Shown here one piece after another: positions 18,034 through 28,945 of a DNA stretch of 64,000 nucleotides (its first letter is position 1; each line of letters begins with the position of its first letter). Under the pieces are notes generated by a model that saw only the letters and a list, made by a program, of their open reading frames with translations, was not told the origin of the DNA and ran no database searches. A program made the position numbers and the translations under genes. This DNA comes from Methanolobus vulcani (lineage in GTDB: Archaea; Halobacteriota; Methanosarcinia; Methanosarcinales; Methanosarcinaceae): positions 372,001-436,000 of the forward strand of contig NZ_VIAQ01000015.1 of NCBI RefSeq assembly GCF_006546655.1. The letters are read 5' to 3'.

Positions 18034-18400
18034 GGCGCAGCGTAGATTACGTAGGAATATGTAATTCTACATGTATTAAGATTACAGTGCGAAAAAGTCG
18101 GATTTAACATGAAGTATAATTGGGCCTCTTCAGGAATGCCCGCTTACACATAAGGTGTTAAAATACTGGGATGTTTAAATCTTTTCGAGATGACCCCTCA
18201 GTAGTTCCTTTGGGCTACGAAGGTCTGGTGATGACTGGAATATTGTACAGATTCGGCGTTGAATGCGTATCATGTGAATACGTGGAGTCCGCCTTATCTA
18301 GTCTTCTTCCTGATTGTTTCCGGTTCCTGCCTGACTTTCTCGCGTAAATTGGCCTATGCAAAATTGCATAGACCTGCCAAGAAGAAAATGTGTAAATTAG
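18034..18400 (+). ncRNA. Long structured leader (or separate RNA) upstream of rpl3
   Basis: There is no convincing reading frame. Several hairpins can be drawn. At 18042-18070, GTAGATTAC pairs with GTAATTCTAC with one bulge. At 18122-18141 GGGC pairs with GCCC. At 18255-18293 a nested element has outer GGCG/CGCC and inner CGTAT/ATACG. At 18354-18371 CTATGCAA pairs with TTGCATAG just ahead of the rpl3 ribosome binding site. It may be the 5' untranslated region that controls the operon, or hold an independent RNA. It does not match SRP RNA or RNase P RNA signatures that I know. Confidence 0.5.
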
Positions 18401-18410
18401 GAGAATAATA

Positions 18411-19424
18411 ATGGCAAAAGGACATAGACCAAAACGAGGATCACTCGCTTTCAGTCCACGCGTAAGAGCAAAAAGCCACGTACCAAGGTTTAACTCATGG
18501 CCAGAAGCAGCTGGGGAACCAAAGCTCCAGGACTTTGCAGGCTATAAGGTAGGTATGACCCATGTGGTAATGGTAGATGACACAAAGAACAGCCTCACAG
18601 AAGGTATGGAGATCTCAGTTCCTGTAACTGTTGTAGAAACTCCGGTTGTTCGTGTTGCTGCAATTCGTGCTTATGGAAAATCCACACACGGTGAGAAGGC
18701 ACTTTCTGAAGCATGGGCAGCTGATCTTGATGAGGGCCTGGGCAAGACTATTGCACTTCCAAAAGAGTCAAACACTGAAGAGGCTCTTGGTAAACTCGAA
18801 AGTCTGGTTGATGAAGGTAAGGTTACAGACGTAAAAGTCATCACATATACTTTACCAAAGAAGCTTACAGGTGTTCCAAAGAAGAATGCTGACATTATGG
18901 AAACTGCAGTAAGCGGTTCTGATGTTAAGGCAAAACTCGAGTACGCAAAATCCGTACTTGGAGCCGAGATTAAAATTACCGACGTTTTTAATGAAGGTGC
19001 ATTTGTTGACGTGGCAGCTATCACAACCGGTAAGGGTACCCAGGGTCCTGTAAAGAGATGGGGTATCAACCTGCAGAAGAACAAGCACTCACGTCAGGGA
19101 AGTCTCAGGCAGATAGGTACACTTGGTCCTTTCCGTCCTGCTATTGTAAGGTGGACAGTACCTGCGATGGGTCAGATGGGTTATCATCAGAGGACTGAAT
19201 ACAACAAGCGTATTCTTAAGGTAGGCGAAAATGGAGAAGAGATTACTCCTGCCGGCGGTTTCCTTAACTACGGTCTTGTGCGTGGCGAATACATCCTCAT
19301 CAAGGGAAGCATTCCAGGTCCTTCTAAGAGACTTGTAAGACTTAGAGATCCTATGAGGTCAAAGGTGCCTGCTATGGGTGAACCTGAAATTGTTCACGTA
19401 AGCACACAGTCCAAGCAGGGGTGA
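18411..19424 (+). CDS. rpl3: 50S ribosomal protein uL3
   Basis: A 337-residue large-subunit protein near the peptidyl-transferase centre, with the archaeal/eukaryotic long form. The N-terminus is basic ([11 protein letters not shown]) and the conserved central segment [10 protein letters not shown] is present, as is [28 protein letters not shown] precedes the ATG. It is the first gene of a superoperon running to rpl15 and is preceded by an unusually long structured leader. Confidence 0.97.
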   Translation: MAKGHRPKRGSLAFSPRVRAKSHVPRFNSWPEAAGEPKLQDFAGYKVGMTHVVMVDDTKNSLTEGMEISVPVTVVETPVVRVAAIRAYGKSTHGEKALSEAWAADLDEGLGKTIALPKESNTEEALGKLESLVDEGKVTDVKVITYTLPKKLTGVPKKNADIMETAVSGSDVKAKLEYAKSVLGAEIKITDVFNEGAFVDVAAITTGKGTQGPVKRWGINLQKNKHSRQGSLRQIGTLGPFRPAIVRWTVPAMGQMGYHQRTEYNKRILKVGENGEEITPAGGFLNYGLVRGEYILIKGSIPGPSKRLVRLRDPMRSKVPAMGEPEIVHVSTQSKQG

Positions 19425-19429
19425 ACTGA

Positions 19430-20191
19430 ATGGTTACAGCAAATATTATAGATTTATCAGGAAACACAAAGGGTGAAGTTGAACTTCCTGTTGTGTTCGA
19501 TGAAGTATACAGACCAGACCTTATTAAAAGAGCAGTTCTTGCAGCTCAGGGTAACAGGTACCAGCCATATGGTCCAAGAATGTACTCCGGTATGGATACA
19601 TCTGCACGCTCCTGGGGTTCAGGAAGAGGTGTAGCCCAGCTCCCAAGGATTGCAAATGGCAGCCGTGCAGCAAGAATACCTCAGGCAGTAGGCGGTAGGA
19701 GGGCACACCCACCAAAGCCAGAAGCAGACAGGACTGAAAAGGTCAACAAGAAGGAAAGACGTATGGCTATTCGCTCAGCAATTGCTGCAACATCAGATGC
19801 AGAACTTGTAAAGGCACGTGGTCACAGGTTCGAAGCCCAGCTTCCTTTTGTAGCTGCAGATGAATTTGAGAATGTTGAAAAGACCAAGGATGTAGTAAGC
19901 TTCCTCCAGAATGCAGGTCTTTACGATGATGTACTCCGTGCAAAGGACGGAAGGAACATTCGTGCAGGAAAGGGTAAGCTCAGAGGAAGGAGATTCAAGA
20001 ACAAGAAGAGTGTTCTTATCGTTGCAACATGTGACAGTCCAATCATGAAGTCTGCAAGGAATCTTGCAGGTGTGGATGTAGTTTCAGTCGATTCACTGAA
20101 CGCTGAGGTTCTCGCACCAGGTACTCATGCAGGTAGGCTGACAGTCTGGACAGAGTCTGCAATCTCTACTCTTGGAGGGATGTTCGAATGA
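19430..20191 (+). CDS. rpl4: 50S ribosomal protein uL4
   Basis: A 253-residue protein of the archaeal uL4 family that lines the exit tunnel. Its extended loop is visible as [21 protein letters not shown], and GGRRAHPPK follows. Five bases separate it from rpl3, and its last four bases overlap the rpl23 start. In E. coli L4 represses its own operon by binding the leader. Whether that holds here is unknown, but the long leader makes it worth noting. Confidence 0.97.
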   Translation: MVTANIIDLSGNTKGEVELPVVFDEVYRPDLIKRAVLAAQGNRYQPYGPRMYSGMDTSARSWGSGRGVAQLPRIANGSRAARIPQAVGGRRAHPPKPEADRTEKVNKKERRMAIRSAIAATSDAELVKARGHRFEAQLPFVAADEFENVEKTKDVVSFLQNAGLYDDVLRAKDGRNIRAGKGKLRGRRFKNKKSVLIVATCDSPIMKSARNLAGVDVVSVDSLNAEVLAPGTHAGRLTVWTESAISTLGGMFE

Positions 20192-20436
20192 ACGTCATCA
20201 AATATCCGTTTATTACTGAAAAAGCAATGATGCTGCTGGATGATAACAAACTTCAGTTTATTGTTGACTCCCGCGCAAACAAGAAGCAGATCAAGGCCGA
20301 TGTAATGAAGATGTACGGATTCCCTGTAACATCTGTCTGCACAATGAGCACAATGAAGGGTCTTAAGAAAGCTATCGTTACTTTCGAAGGATCTGATGCA
20401 GCTCATGAAATTGCAACCCGTATTGGCCTGATGTGA
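20188..20436 (+). CDS. rpl23: 50S ribosomal protein uL23
   Basis: An 82-residue protein at the tunnel exit, a docking site for SRP and the Sec channel. It begins [14 protein letters not shown], the standard uL23 opening, and is of usual archaeal length. It overlaps rpl4 by ATGA, implying translational coupling. Confidence 0.97.
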   Translation: MNVIKYPFITEKAMMLLDDNKLQFIVDSRANKKQIKADVMKMYGFPVTSVCTMSTMKGLKKAIVTFEGSDAAHEIATRIGLM

Positions 20437-20447
20437 GGTGGACGTAA

Positions 20448-21161
20448 ATGACAAAGAGAATCATATCACAGAACAGGGGTCGCGGAACTCCTACATACAG
20501 GGCTCCATCACACAAGTACAAAGCTGCACTTAAACACCCACGTGTCGATGAAGAAGACACATTGTACGGTACAGTTATTGAGATTACACATGATCCGGCT
20601 CGTTCAGCACCAATCGTCAAAGTTTCTTTTGAAAATGGTGAAGAGCGCCTGGTTCTTGCTCCTGAAGGTATCGCAGTTGGTGAGAAGATCGCCTGCGGAA
20701 TTTCAGCTGAGATTAAACCTGGTAACATCCTGCCTCTTGCAGAGATCCCGGAAGGTATTCCAGTCTGTAATATTGAGTCCAAGCCAAATGACGGCGGACA
20801 CTTCGCACGCGCATCAGGTGCTTATGCAACAGTTGTTTCCCACGACCGCGGAAAGACTGTTGTCCAGATGCCATCAGGTGAGATGAAGTGGTTAAATCCT
20901 AAATGCCGTGCAACAATCGGTATTGTTGCTGGTGGTGGAAGGGTAGACAGGCCATTCCTTAAGGCAGGTAAGAAGTACCACAAGATGAAGACAAGAGCTG
21001 CAAAGTATCCTCGTGTATCAGGTGTTGCTATGAATACCATTGACCACCCATTTGGTGGAGGTAACCGCAAGCACCCTGGTAAGCCAACAACAGTTGGAAG
21101 GAACGCACCTCCTGGACGTAAGGTAGGTCAGATAGCAGCACGCAGGACCGGAAAGCGTTAA
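20448..21161 (+). CDS. rpl2: 50S ribosomal protein uL2
   Basis: A 237-residue core large-subunit protein needed for subunit joining and peptidyl transfer. The N-terminus is [18 protein letters not shown], and the C-terminal region [14 protein letters not shown] contains the conserved His-rich loop. Spacing to rpl23 is 11 bases, with GAGGTGG ahead of the ATG. Confidence 0.97.
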   Translation: MTKRIISQNRGRGTPTYRAPSHKYKAALKHPRVDEEDTLYGTVIEITHDPARSAPIVKVSFENGEERLVLAPEGIAVGEKIACGISAEIKPGNILPLAEIPEGIPVCNIESKPNDGGHFARASGAYATVVSHDRGKTVVQMPSGEMKWLNPKCRATIGIVAGGGRVDRPFLKAGKKYHKMKTRAAKYPRVSGVAMNTIDHPFGGGNRKHPGKPTTVGRNAPPGRKVGQIAARRTGKR

Positions 21162-21175
21162 CCGGAGGCTAATAT

Positions 21176-21589
21176 ATGGCAAGAAAATCATCATCAAGAT
21201 TACCAAAACGAAAAGGTGAATATACCTACCGTGGAAAGACGGTAGCAGAACTCGTGGCTCTGGACACAGATGAGTTCATCGGCATGCTTCCTGCACGTGA
21301 ACGCCGCACTCTTAAGAGGGGCTACACAGAGGGTAGGAAGGATGTCGTCCAGAAGCTCAAAGATGGTAAAGACAACTTGAAGACTCATTACAGGGATATT
21401 ATTATCTTCCCTGATATGGTCGGCAAGAATGTAGAAGTATACAACGGCAAGTCATTTGTGGCATTTGAGATACAGCCGGAAATGATCGGACACAGGTTCG
21501 GAGAATTCGCACCAACCAGACCAAAGGTTTCCCATGGTAGTGCTGGTGTAGGAGCAACTCGTTCAAGCAAGTTCGTGCCACTTAAGTAA
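21176..21589 (+). CDS. rps19: 30S ribosomal protein uS19
   Basis: A 137-residue archaeal uS19 that sits in the head of the small subunit. YRGKTVAEL, the central [10 protein letters not shown] and the conserved C-terminal segment [16 protein letters not shown] are visible. It has the longer N-terminus typical of archaea/eukaryotes. Confidence 0.96.
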   Translation: MARKSSSRLPKRKGEYTYRGKTVAELVALDTDEFIGMLPARERRTLKRGYTEGRKDVVQKLKDGKDNLKTHYRDIIIFPDMVGKNVEVYNGKSFVAFEIQPEMIGHRFGEFAPTRPKVSHGSAGVGATRSSKFVPLK

Positions 21590-21599
21590 GGTGAGATAA

Positions 21600-22055
21600 A
21601 TGGCAAGAATTGGATATTCAATTGAAATGGACTCTGCTGTAAGTTCAAAGGCAATGGGTTCTGAGCTTCACATCTCCCCGAAAAAGTCACGTGAACTCTG
21701 TAAAGCGATCAAAGGCATGCGTTCCAGTGTTGCCCAGAAGTACCTTGAAGATGTAGTGATTCTGAAGCAGGCAGTACCTTTCAAGAGACACTGCGATGGT
21801 TCAGGTCACAGAAAAGGTCCAATGGCAACTGGTAGGTACCCTGTAAAGGTTGCCGAGGCATTCCTTAAGATTCTGGAAAATGCAAAGAGCAATGCTGAAT
21901 ACAAGGGACTTGACCCTGAGCACATGTATATTGCACATGCTGCTGCAAAACGCGGACGTGTGATTCATGGTATGAGACCAAGAGCACGCGGACGTGGCAG
22001 TCCAAGTAACACAGAGACTGTGAACGTTGAGATTATTTTGAATGAGGTGCGCTAA
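21600..22055 (+). CDS. rpl22: 50S ribosomal protein uL22
   Basis: A 151-residue exit-tunnel protein. The opening [10 protein letters not shown] and the loop segment [16 protein letters not shown] match archaeal uL22. Its stop and the rps3 start share a base (TAATG), so the two are likely translationally coupled. Confidence 0.96.
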   Translation: MARIGYSIEMDSAVSSKAMGSELHISPKKSRELCKAIKGMRSSVAQKYLEDVVILKQAVPFKRHCDGSGHRKGPMATGRYPVKVAEAFLKILENAKSNAEYKGLDPEHMYIAHAAAKRGRVIHGMRPRARGRGSPSNTETVNVEIILNEVR

Positions 22056-22981
22056 TGGCAATAGAGAAGAAATTCGTTCAGGAAGGATACGTAAAAGCTT
22101 CAATGAACGAATATTTCGCAAAACAGCTCAGCAAAGCAGGTTACGGTGGGATGGAGATCAACCGTACTCCTATGGGAACTCAGATCACTGTATATGCTGA
22201 GAAGCCAGGCATGGTCATTGGTAAAGCTGGTAAGGTCATCCGTAAGCTGACACGTGATATCGATAGGATGTACGACATTGACAATCCACAAATCGATGCA
22301 CAGGAAGTCAGAAAGCCGGAACTTAATGCTCAGATGATGGCAAGCCGCCTTGCTTCTTCCATTGAAAGAGGCTGGTATTTCAGAAAAGCCGGTCATAATA
22401 CCCTCAGGGCTATTATGAACTCCGGTGCACTGGGCTGTGAGATAGTTATTTCAGGTAAATTGACAGGTGCTAGGTCAAGGGTTGAAAAACTCGTTGACGG
22501 ATACATCAAGCACGCTGGAAAACCTGCTGAAGATATGGTTGATGAGGGATTCGCAGTAGCTGTCAAGAAGCTGGGAACCCTTGGATGTAAAGTAAGAATC
22601 ATTTCTCCAGGTGTTGTACTTCCTGATGCATTTGATATCAGAACCGATGTTGTGGACGAGGTCGTAGAAGCAGCTTCACCAGAAGTTGCAAAGGCTGATG
22701 TCACAGAACTTGTTGGTAAAGAGTCAGAAGGCGAGGTTGCAGACGAAGAGGAGACAGTGGAAGTTGCCGAAGAGGCTGCAGAAGCAGGAGTCGCAGAAGA
22801 AGCTTCAGCTGAGGAAGTTGAGGAAGAATCCTGTGCAGAAGAGGTATCTGAATCTGATGATTCAATTCCGGTAGAGGATCTCGGAGATGAACAGCGCAGA
22901 CTGGTTGATGGTGTATGGCAGCACAAGCACGAAGGCTATGACTATTGGCACCCGGTTGCACGTGTTCACAAGGAGGGATAA
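22055..22981 (+). CDS. rps3: 30S ribosomal protein uS3 with acidic C-terminal extension
   Basis: A 308-residue protein at the mRNA entry site. It has a KH-type domain with [12 protein letters not shown] around residues 51-62 and a second conserved domain to about residue 200. After this comes an extension rich in Glu/Ala/Val (about residues 208-275) and a basic-aromatic end with [12 protein letters not shown]. The core family is about 210-230 residues, so the tail is additional; acidic tails on S3 occur in some halophilic or halotolerant archaea. It is placed normally between rpl22 and rpl29. Confidence 0.96.
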   Translation: MAIEKKFVQEGYVKASMNEYFAKQLSKAGYGGMEINRTPMGTQITVYAEKPGMVIGKAGKVIRKLTRDIDRMYDIDNPQIDAQEVRKPELNAQMMASRLASSIERGWYFRKAGHNTLRAIMNSGALGCEIVISGKLTGARSRVEKLVDGYIKHAGKPAEDMVDEGFAVAVKKLGTLGCKVRIISPGVVLPDAFDIRTDVVDEVVEAASPEVAKADVTELVGKESEGEVADEEETVEVAEEAAEAGVAEEASAEEVEEESCAEEVSESDDSIPVEDLGDEQRRLVDGVWQHKHEGYDYWHPVARVHKEG

Positions 22982-22984
22982 GCA

Positions 22985-23188
22985 ATGGCAATTCTTCGCA
23001 TGAACGAGATCAGGGATATGTCCCCGGAAGAAAGAATGGACGAGCTTGAAAAGATGAGAGATGAGCTTATTCGTGAACGCGCTCTTTCATCTGCAGGTGG
23101 TGCTCCTGACAACCCTGGTAGGATTGGGGAACTCAGGAGGACTGTTGCAAGGGTAAAGACAGTCCAGAAGGAAATGAAGGAGATCTGA
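22985..23188 (+). CDS. rpl29: 50S ribosomal protein uL29
   Basis: A 67-residue helical protein at the tunnel exit; [19 protein letters not shown] and the [14 protein letters not shown] segment are characteristic. It lies 3 bp behind rps3 and 1 bp before the next gene. Confidence 0.95.
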   Translation: MAILRMNEIRDMSPEERMDELEKMRDELIRERALSSAGGAPDNPGRIGELRRTVARVKTVQKEMKEI

Positions 23189-23189
23189 C

Positions 23190-23501
23190 TTGGAGATCAC
23201 TCCTTCAAATCTGGTTTTCCATGAACTAATCGGATTACAGGTGAAAATTGCAGAGTCAGGTAATCCTGCACTGGAAACAATAAGTGGAAAAGTGGTCGAT
23301 GAAACAAGGAATATGCTGATAATTCAGACAAAGGAAGGAATTGAAAAAATGGTTCAAAAAAACGGTACAACCTTTGTGTTTCAGATACCTGCCCACCTGT
23401 CCGGTAAACATGCTGAGAGGTATGTCAAAGTAAATGGAAACCTTCTGCTCTCACAACCTGAGAACAGGACAAAGAACATAAGAAAAATACACATGAGGTA
23501 A
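23190..23501 (+). CDS. rnp1: Ribonuclease P protein component 1 (Rpp29/Pop4)
   Basis: A 103-residue protein subunit of archaeal RNase P, which removes tRNA 5' leaders. The Sm-like beta barrel pattern is seen in [26 protein letters not shown] and GTTFVFQIP. The start is TTG, supported by AAGGAGA nine bases upstream inside the end of rpl29. It lies between rpl29 and rps17, the usual archaeal position; the sui1 gene sometimes found here is absent. Confidence 0.92.
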   Translation: MEITPSNLVFHELIGLQVKIAESGNPALETISGKVVDETRNMLIIQTKEGIEKMVQKNGTTFVFQIPAHLSGKHAERYVKVNGNLLLSQPENRTKNIRKIHMR

Positions 23502-23506
23502 TAATC

Positions 23507-23836
23507 ATGGTTAAAGATATTGGATTGGATGTCCCTACTCCTGAAGAGGAGTGCGATGATGTCAATTGTCCTTTCCACGGAGAACTTCCGGTTCGCGGAC
23601 AGGTCCTTGTAGGGACTGTAGTTAGCGATAAAATGGACAAGACAGTGGTCATCCAGCGTAAACATGAAGTGCTGATCAAAAAGTATCAGAGATATGAGAA
23701 GAGGCAATCCAAGATCCACGCACACAATCCTCCATGCATTGATGCAAAGGTTGGAGATGTTGTGACAGTGGCAGAATGCAGGCCTCTTAGTAAGACAAAA
23801 TCATATGTAGTCATCAAGGCGGAGGCACAGGAATGA
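23507..23836 (+). CDS. rps17: 30S ribosomal protein uS17
   Basis: A 109-residue OB-fold rRNA-binding protein. [17 protein letters not shown] and [20 protein letters not shown] are typical. An archaeal N-terminal extension of about 30 residues contains a [10 protein letters not shown] segment. It overlaps rpl14 by ATGA. Confidence 0.96.
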   Translation: MVKDIGLDVPTPEEECDDVNCPFHGELPVRGQVLVGTVVSDKMDKTVVIQRKHEVLIKKYQRYEKRQSKIHAHNPPCIDAKVGDVVTVAECRPLSKTKSYVVIKAEAQE

Positions 23837-24231
23837 GGGGAATTAGATCCACCGTTCCACGTGCACTCAACGCAGGTGCTAAAATCGACTGTATCGATAA
23901 TACAGGTGCACGTGTAGTTGAGATTATTTCTGTAAAAGGCTACAGAGGTGTTAAGAACAGACACCCAAGGGCTGGTATAGGCAATATGTGCGTTGTTTCC
24001 GTAAAGAAAGGAACTCCGGAGATGCGCAAACAGATTCTCCTTGCAGTGGTTGTACGCCAGAAGCAGGAGTTTCGCCGTCCAGACGGTCTGAGGGTTTCCT
24101 TTGAAGACAATGCAGTAGTTATTGTTGACAAGGATGGAATTCCAAAGGGAACTGACTTTAAAGGACCTGTTGCAAGAGAAGCTGCAGAAAGGTTCCCAAA
24201 GATCGGTACAACCGCATCTATTGTAGTGTGA
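23833..24231 (+). CDS. rpl14: 50S ribosomal protein uL14
   Basis: A 132-residue protein at the subunit interface. [19 protein letters not shown] and the C-terminal [15 protein letters not shown] are diagnostic. It is coupled to rps17 by a 4-bp overlap. Confidence 0.97.
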   Translation: MRGIRSTVPRALNAGAKIDCIDNTGARVVEIISVKGYRGVKNRHPRAGIGNMCVVSVKKGTPEMRKQILLAVVVRQKQEFRRPDGLRVSFEDNAVVIVDKDGIPKGTDFKGPVAREAAERFPKIGTTASIVV

Positions 24232-24241
24232 GGTGTGAATA

Positions 24242-24595
24242 ATGGTATCAAATCAGCCAAGAAAACAGAGGAAGGCAAGATTTACTGCTCCTCTGCACAT
24301 CAAGCAGAAATACATGGGTGCTTCTCTTTCCAAGGATCTCCGTGACAAATATGGCCGCCGCAGTGCAAATGTTATCGTCGGAGATACTGTGAAGGTAATG
24401 CGTGGGGATCATGCAGGAACTACCGGTAAGGTAGAGGCAATTTCCCTGAAGCATGGAACCATTGTCGTTGAAGGAGTTACAGTTTCCAAGGCAGATGGAA
24501 CTGAGGTTGCAAGACCTGTCTACCCTTCAAATGTGATGATCACAACCCTCGATATGAAAGATAAACGCAGAGAAGAAGTAATCAATAACAGGTGA
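24242..24595 (+). CDS. rpl24: 50S ribosomal protein uL24
   Basis: A 117-residue KOW-domain protein ([18 protein letters not shown] at about residues 49-66) that initiates large-subunit assembly. The N-terminal part [13 protein letters not shown] is typical of archaeal uL24. GAGGTGTGAATA precedes the ATG. Confidence 0.96.
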   Translation: MVSNQPRKQRKARFTAPLHIKQKYMGASLSKDLRDKYGRRSANVIVGDTVKVMRGDHAGTTGKVEAISLKHGTIVVEGVTVSKADGTEVARPVYPSNVMITTLDMKDKRREEVINNR

Positions 24596-24599
24596 TTTT

Positions 24600-25310
24600 G
24601 TGGGCAAACATCAGAAAAGAATATCTGTCCCTAACAGCTGGCAGATATCAAAGAAATCCAATAAATGGATCACAGCAACAAGACCTGGTCCACATAACAA
24701 GCAGCAGAGTATTCCTCTTGGTGTAGTCCTCAGGGATATGCTAGGTATTGTAGACACCCGGGCAGAGGCAAAACGCGTTCTTTCAGAAGGCAGTGTACTC
24801 GTAGATGGTGTCGTCAGGAAGGATCTCAGGTTCCCTGTAGGTCTTTTGGATGTAATTACAATTCCTCTGGAGAATGTTGCATATCGTGTGCTGCTGGACC
24901 GCAAGGGAAGACTTGAAGTTCATAAGCTGGCAGATATGAATGCAAACAAGCTTTGCAGGATTAACGGTAAGACTATAATTAAAGGTGGAGCAGTACAGCT
25001 TAACCTCAATGACGGTACAAACCTCATTGGTTCTAACGATTATAAACCAAAGGATTCACTCATCCTTTCAATGCCTGGCAAGGAAATTGTCAAGCACATC
25101 AAGTATGAGGTAGGTAACCTTGCAATGATCGTTGGTGGAAGGCACACTGGCGAGATCGGAACTATCACGGAAATCAACACCGTAAAAAGTTCCAGGCACA
25201 ACACTGTTTCAGTTTCAGGTGAATATGATTTTGAGACCATCGAAGACTTCGTTGTTGTCATTGGTGAGAATGAACCTGAGATCAAACTAGGTGGTGAGGT
25301 AGTTGAGTAA
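24600..25310 (+). CDS. rps4e: 30S ribosomal protein eS4
   Basis: A 236-residue archaeal/eukaryotic protein, unrelated to bacterial S4. An S4-like RNA-binding region ([19 protein letters not shown]) is followed by a central domain and a C-terminal KOW motif ([12 protein letters not shown]). The start is GTG 24600 with AGGTGA six bases upstream. It overlaps the rpl5 start by 8 bp. Confidence 0.95.
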   Translation: MGKHQKRISVPNSWQISKKSNKWITATRPGPHNKQQSIPLGVVLRDMLGIVDTRAEAKRVLSEGSVLVDGVVRKDLRFPVGLLDVITIPLENVAYRVLLDRKGRLEVHKLADMNANKLCRINGKTIIKGGAVQLNLNDGTNLIGSNDYKPKDSLILSMPGKEIVKHIKYEVGNLAMIVGGRHTGEIGTITEINTVKSSRHNTVSVSGEYDFETIEDFVVVIGENEPEIKLGGEVVE

Positions 25311-25812
25311 TCTAATGAGAACACCTGTAGTTGAAAAGGTCGTTGTTCACATGGGTGTCGGCGAAAGTGGTCAGCACCTTGTAGATGCAGAGGGAATTCT
25401 TAGTGGGATTACCGGCCAGACCGTTGTAAGAACTTATTCAAAGAGAACTCTTCCAGCATTCGGTATCAAGAAAAATGAACCAATTGGATGCAAGGTCACA
25501 CTCAGGTCTGACCAGGCAGAAGAGTTCCTTAAGACAGCACTTAATATTGTAGAGAGCAAGCTCAGATCATCCCAGTTCGACAAATACGGAAACGTTGCTT
25601 TCGGTATTGAAGAACATACTGACTTCCCTGGAATGAGGTATGATCCACAAATAGGTATCTTTGGAATGGATATCAATGTCGTTGTAAATCGTCCAGGTTA
25701 CAGGATCAGCAAAAGAAGGATAGTCAAGAGGAAGATCCCATCATCTCACAGAATTACAAAAGAGGATACAATTGCTTTCTTCAAAGACACATATTCCGTG
25801 GAGGTAATTTAA
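25303..25812 (+). CDS. rpl5: 50S ribosomal protein uL5
   Basis: A 169-residue 5S-rRNA-binding protein. [14 protein letters not shown] and the [11 protein letters not shown] segment identify it. TTG 25303 (MSNLMRTP) is chosen because homologues carry a few residues before the MRTP motif. ATG 25315 is the alternative; the ribosome binding site does not decide between them. Confidence 0.95.
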   Translation: MSNLMRTPVVEKVVVHMGVGESGQHLVDAEGILSGITGQTVVRTYSKRTLPAFGIKKNEPIGCKVTLRSDQAEEFLKTALNIVESKLRSSQFDKYGNVAFGIEEHTDFPGMRYDPQIGIFGMDINVVVNRPGYRISKRRIVKRKIPSSHRITKEDTIAFFKDTYSVEVI

Positions 25813-25965
25813 ATGGTACAAACCACAAAGAGCTTTGGAAGAGGAGCAAGCGAATGCAAGAGATGTGGAAGAAAACAGGGTCTTGTAAGGAAATATGGAA
25901 TTTACCTTTGCAGGCACTGCTTCCGTGAAGTTGCCCACGATATGGGATTTGAAAAGTATACGTGA
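25813..25965 (+). CDS. rps14: 30S ribosomal protein uS14 (zinc-binding)
   Basis: A short gene of 50 residues. The zinc ligands are plain: CKRC at residues 15-18 and CRHC at residues 33-36. The basic segment [11 protein letters not shown] lies between them. It starts directly after rpl5 and ends 10 bases before rps8, with GAGGTGA overlapping its stop as the rps8 ribosome binding site. Confidence 0.95.
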   Translation: MVQTTKSFGRGASECKRCGRKQGLVRKYGIYLCRHCFREVAHDMGFEKYT

Positions 25966-25975
25966 GGTGAAAGAA

Positions 25976-26368
25976 ATGGTATTATTAGATCCGCTTGCTG
26001 ATGCTTTGTCTACAATTAAAAACGCAGAGGCAATTGGTAAGGATTCCTGTATCATTAAACCCGCATCTAAACTCATAGGCACTGTACTTAATGTAATGCA
26101 GGACCGTGGCTATGTAGGTGAATTCGAATTTGTCGAAGACGGTAAAGCGGGTGTTTACAAGGTAGAACTCATTGGTAGGATCAACAAGTGTGGTGCTATC
26201 AAACCACGTTATTCAGTAGGTGCAGCAGACTTTGAAAGATGGGAAAAACAGTTCCTTCCTGCAAAGAACTTCGGAACACTGATACTGACTACATCTAATG
26301 GTGTAATGTCACAGTACGAGGCCCGTGAGAATAACATTGGTGGACAGTTACTTGCATATGTGTACTGA
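25976..26368 (+). CDS. rps8: 30S ribosomal protein uS8
   Basis: A 130-residue rRNA-binding protein. [14 protein letters not shown] at the N-terminus and [29 protein letters not shown] at the C-terminal end are characteristic (quoted only to show both ends). The start is ATG 25976 after GAGGTGA; the same frame is open further upstream into rps14 but that part is not coding. Confidence 0.96.
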   Translation: MVLLDPLADALSTIKNAEAIGKDSCIIKPASKLIGTVLNVMQDRGYVGEFEFVEDGKAGVYKVELIGRINKCGAIKPRYSVGAADFERWEKQFLPAKNFGTLILTTSNGVMSQYEARENNIGGQLLAYVY

Positions 26369-26383
26369 TGGAAGTGATGTCGC

Positions 26384-26917
26384 ATGGCAAAAGAAATAAA
26401 GAAAACAATCGAGATCCCTGAAGGTGTGACCGTTACAATGCAGGGTAATCTCCTGTCAGTCACAGGTCCTAAAGGCAAGATTGAAAGGGACTTCTGGTAT
26501 CCAGGTATTAGGATTGAGGTTGCAGGTTCTGAGGTCATTGTAGATTCAACAGTCTTAAAGAAGACTCAGAAAGCAATGGTCGGTACCTTTGCATCCCATA
26601 TCACTAACATGGTAAAGGGTGTCACCGAGGGATTCGAATATCGCATGAAGGTCGTTTACTCTCACTTCCCTATGCAGCTTAAGGTGGAAGGGGACAGGTT
26701 GACGATCGGCAACTTCCTTGGAGAGAAGAAACCAAGATCTGCAAAGATCCTTGGAGATACCAAGGTAAAGGCATCAGGTGACGAGGTTATTGTCACAGGT
26801 TACAATAAGGAAGATGTCGGACAGACAGCTGCCAACATTGAGCAGACAACAAGGATCAAGAGATTCGACCCTCGTGTATTCCAGGATGGAATATACACTG
26901 TGGAGAAGATAGTGTAG
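26384..26917 (+). CDS. rpl6: 50S ribosomal protein uL6
   Basis: A 177-residue protein near the factor-binding site, made of two duplicated alpha-beta domains. [23 protein letters not shown] and the later [16 protein letters not shown] segment are typical. It ends in TAG, an uncommon stop in this window. Confidence 0.96.
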   Translation: MAKEIKKTIEIPEGVTVTMQGNLLSVTGPKGKIERDFWYPGIRIEVAGSEVIVDSTVLKKTQKAMVGTFASHITNMVKGVTEGFEYRMKVVYSHFPMQLKVEGDRLTIGNFLGEKKPRSAKILGDTKVKASGDEVIVTGYNKEDVGQTAANIEQTTRIKRFDPRVFQDGIYTVEKIV

Positions 26918-26926
26918 GTGATTTGA

Positions 26927-27316
26927 ATGGATGATAAAACTAAACGCCTTTTTAAGGTAAGGAAAATCCAGAAGCACAAAAAGCCTGTGTTCAGAAGAAC
27001 TGATGGTCACAAGTACAAGCGTCTGGATGAAAACTGGAGGCGTCCAAGAGGTATTCAGGGCAAGCAGCGCAGGCACTACAAAGGAAAGGGTGCTATTGCG
27101 CAGGTAGGCTACGGAAGCCCTGCCGCTGTAAAGGGTTTACACCCATCCGGATATGCAGAAGTTCTTGTATGCACAGTCTCACAGCTTGACGATGTCAATG
27201 CAGAGGTAGAGGCTGTCAGGATCGCTGCAAAGGTCGGCGGAAGAAAGAAGGCACTCATAGAGGCAAAAGCTGCAGAGCTTTCCATAAAGGTCCTCAACCC
27301 AACCAGAGGTGAGTAA
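26927..27316 (+). CDS. rpl32e: 50S ribosomal protein eL32
   Basis: A 129-residue archaeal/eukaryotic protein. [25 protein letters not shown] is the family core, and [16 protein letters not shown] follows. GTAGGTGATTTGA leads into the ATG. The stop is 1 base from the rpl19e start. Confidence 0.96.
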   Translation: MDDKTKRLFKVRKIQKHKKPVFRRTDGHKYKRLDENWRRPRGIQGKQRRHYKGKGAIAQVGYGSPAAVKGLHPSGYAEVLVCTVSQLDDVNAEVEAVRIAAKVGGRKKALIEAKAAELSIKVLNPTRGE

Positions 27317-27317
27317 G

Positions 27318-27776
27318 ATGACCGATCTGTCAAATCAGAAGAGGATTGCTGCAGCGGTTTTGGGCTGTGGTGTCAACAGAGTATGGCTTGACCCGGAAGC
27401 CGCAGAGGATATTGCAGTAGCTATCACCAGAGCTGACATCCGTGAGCTCATTGAAGCAGGTAGTATTAAGGCAGTCCAAGCAAAAGGTGTAAGCCGTGGA
27501 CGTGCAAGAGTAAGAGATGCAAAGCGCAAGTACGGTCACCGTAAAGGACACGGTAAGAGGAAAGGTAAGAAGGGCGCACGTAATCCTCGCAAAGAGCAGT
27601 GGATGAAGAAGATCCGTGCTCTGAGAAAGGAACTTAAACAGATGCGTGAAGATGGCTCACTTGACAGGTCAACCTATTGTAAGGTTTACCGCAAGGCAAA
27701 GGGTGGAGAATACCGCAGTGTAGCTCACCTTAAAGCACACCTTGAGTCAGCTAAGCTCATAAAGCACGAGGAATAA
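27318..27776 (+). CDS. rpl19e: 50S ribosomal protein eL19
   Basis: A 152-residue, very basic protein. It opens [18 protein letters not shown], the usual archaeal eL19 start, which fixes ATG 27318 over GTG 27309. [14 protein letters not shown] forms the central basic stretch. GGTGA lies about 8 bases upstream inside the rpl32e end. Confidence 0.96.
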   Translation: MTDLSNQKRIAAAVLGCGVNRVWLDPEAAEDIAVAITRADIRELIEAGSIKAVQAKGVSRGRARVRDAKRKYGHRKGHGKRKGKKGARNPRKEQWMKKIRALRKELKQMREDGSLDRSTYCKVYRKAKGGEYRSVAHLKAHLESAKLIKHEE

Positions 27777-27778
27777 TC

Positions 27779-28300
27779 ATGGCAACAGGACCCAAATATA
27801 AAGTCGCATTCAGACGACGAAGAGAAGGGCGTACTGATTATCACCAGAGACTTAGATTACTCCTTTCAAAGGAGGATCGTGTGGTGGTACGCAAGAGTTC
27901 AAAGCACATGCAGGTCCAGCTTGTAGCTCCAACACCTGAAGGAGACAAGACTCTTTCAGCTGCAATTTCAACAGAACTTAAGAAATATGGATATGATGCA
28001 TCTACCGGAAACACAACAGCTGCGTATCTTACCGGTCTGTTATTCGGTTACAGAGCACTGAGCAAAGGATATGACTACGGCGTTCTTGATATAGGACTCC
28101 AGGCATCGTCTTCCGGCTCACGTGTATACGCAACCTTGAAAGGTATCGTAGATGCAGGATTCGAGATTCCTCATGACTCATCTGTTCTTCCTTCAGATGA
28201 GAGAGTAAGAGGAGAACACGTAGCAGAGTACATGGAAGACTCAAATCTGCCTGAACTGTTTGATGCAGTAAAGGAAAAGATCTCTGCAGAGTTCAATTAG
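27779..28300 (+). CDS. rpl18: 50S ribosomal protein uL18
   Basis: A 173-residue 5S-rRNA-binding protein of the archaeal/eukaryotic type. [18 protein letters not shown] and the [20 protein letters not shown] stretch identify it. It lies 2 bases from rpl19e and ends in TAG. Confidence 0.96.
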   Translation: MATGPKYKVAFRRRREGRTDYHQRLRLLLSKEDRVVVRKSSKHMQVQLVAPTPEGDKTLSAAISTELKKYGYDASTGNTTAAYLTGLLFGYRALSKGYDYGVLDIGLQASSSGSRVYATLKGIVDAGFEIPHDSSVLPSDERVRGEHVAEYMEDSNLPELFDAVKEKISAEFN

Positions 28301-28308
28301 GTGATTAC

Positions 28309-28944
28309 ATGGCATACGAATATGAAGACGAATGGGTTCCACAAACCAGACTTGGAAAACTCGTTCAAGAAGGGCAGATCACTTCCATGGACGAGGTAAT
28401 CGATTCAGGTCTCCCTGTAAGGGAATCCCAGATTATCGATATCCTCTTACCTGACCTTGAGGATGAGGTGCTGGATATCAACATGGTCCAGAGAATGACT
28501 GACTCCGGACGTCGTGTAAAGTTCAGAGCAACTGTTATTGTTGGTAATGGAAACGGCTTTGTCGGTCTTGGACAGGCAAAGGATGTTCAGGTAGGTCCTG
28601 CTATCAGGAAAGCTATCAGCAATGCAAAGATCAACATTATCAAGGTAAAGCGTGGATGCGGCTCATGGGAATGCGCATGCGGTCTTGAGCACACAGTTCC
28701 TTCACAGGTACGTGGAAAGGCAGGCAGTGTTCTTGTAGAGCTTAAACCAGCTCCACGTGGACTTGGTCTTGCTGCAGGAGATACTGCAAGGAAAGTTCTT
28801 GAGAAGGCAGGTATTAAAGATGTCTGGACAAGGACTGAAGGTACTACAAGGACAACCCTGAACTTCGCAAAGGCCACATTTAACGCACTTGAAAATACAT
28901 GTGTTGTAAGAATGCCTGCAAACCATGGCAAGAAGGAGGCTTAA
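28309..28944 (+). CDS. rps5: 30S ribosomal protein uS5
   Basis: A 211-residue protein involved in decoding fidelity. The archaeal N-terminus ([14 protein letters not shown]) precedes the S5 double-stranded RNA-binding domain with [25 protein letters not shown] marks the second domain. TTAGGTGATTAC precedes the ATG. Confidence 0.96.
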   Translation: MAYEYEDEWVPQTRLGKLVQEGQITSMDEVIDSGLPVRESQIIDILLPDLEDEVLDINMVQRMTDSGRRVKFRATVIVGNGNGFVGLGQAKDVQVGPAIRKAISNAKINIIKVKRGCGSWECACGLEHTVPSQVRGKAGSVLVELKPAPRGLGLAAGDTARKVLEKAGIKDVWTRTEGTTRTTLNFAKATFNALENTCVVRMPANHGKKEA

Positions 28945-28945
28945 A

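Noticed and set aside
18180-18300. Possible C/D box guide RNA in the rpl3 leader (GATGA and GGTGATGA strings)
   Set aside because: The D and D' boxes (CTGA) are not present at the right spacing, so the box set is incomplete.
18034-18400. SRP RNA or RNase P RNA gene
   Set aside because: Hallmark conserved segments of either RNA that I know were not found.
22393-22926. Long Ser/Thr-rich minus-strand frame opposite rps3
   Set aside because: It mirrors the Glu/Ala-rich tail codons of rps3 and has no start signal; a shadow frame.
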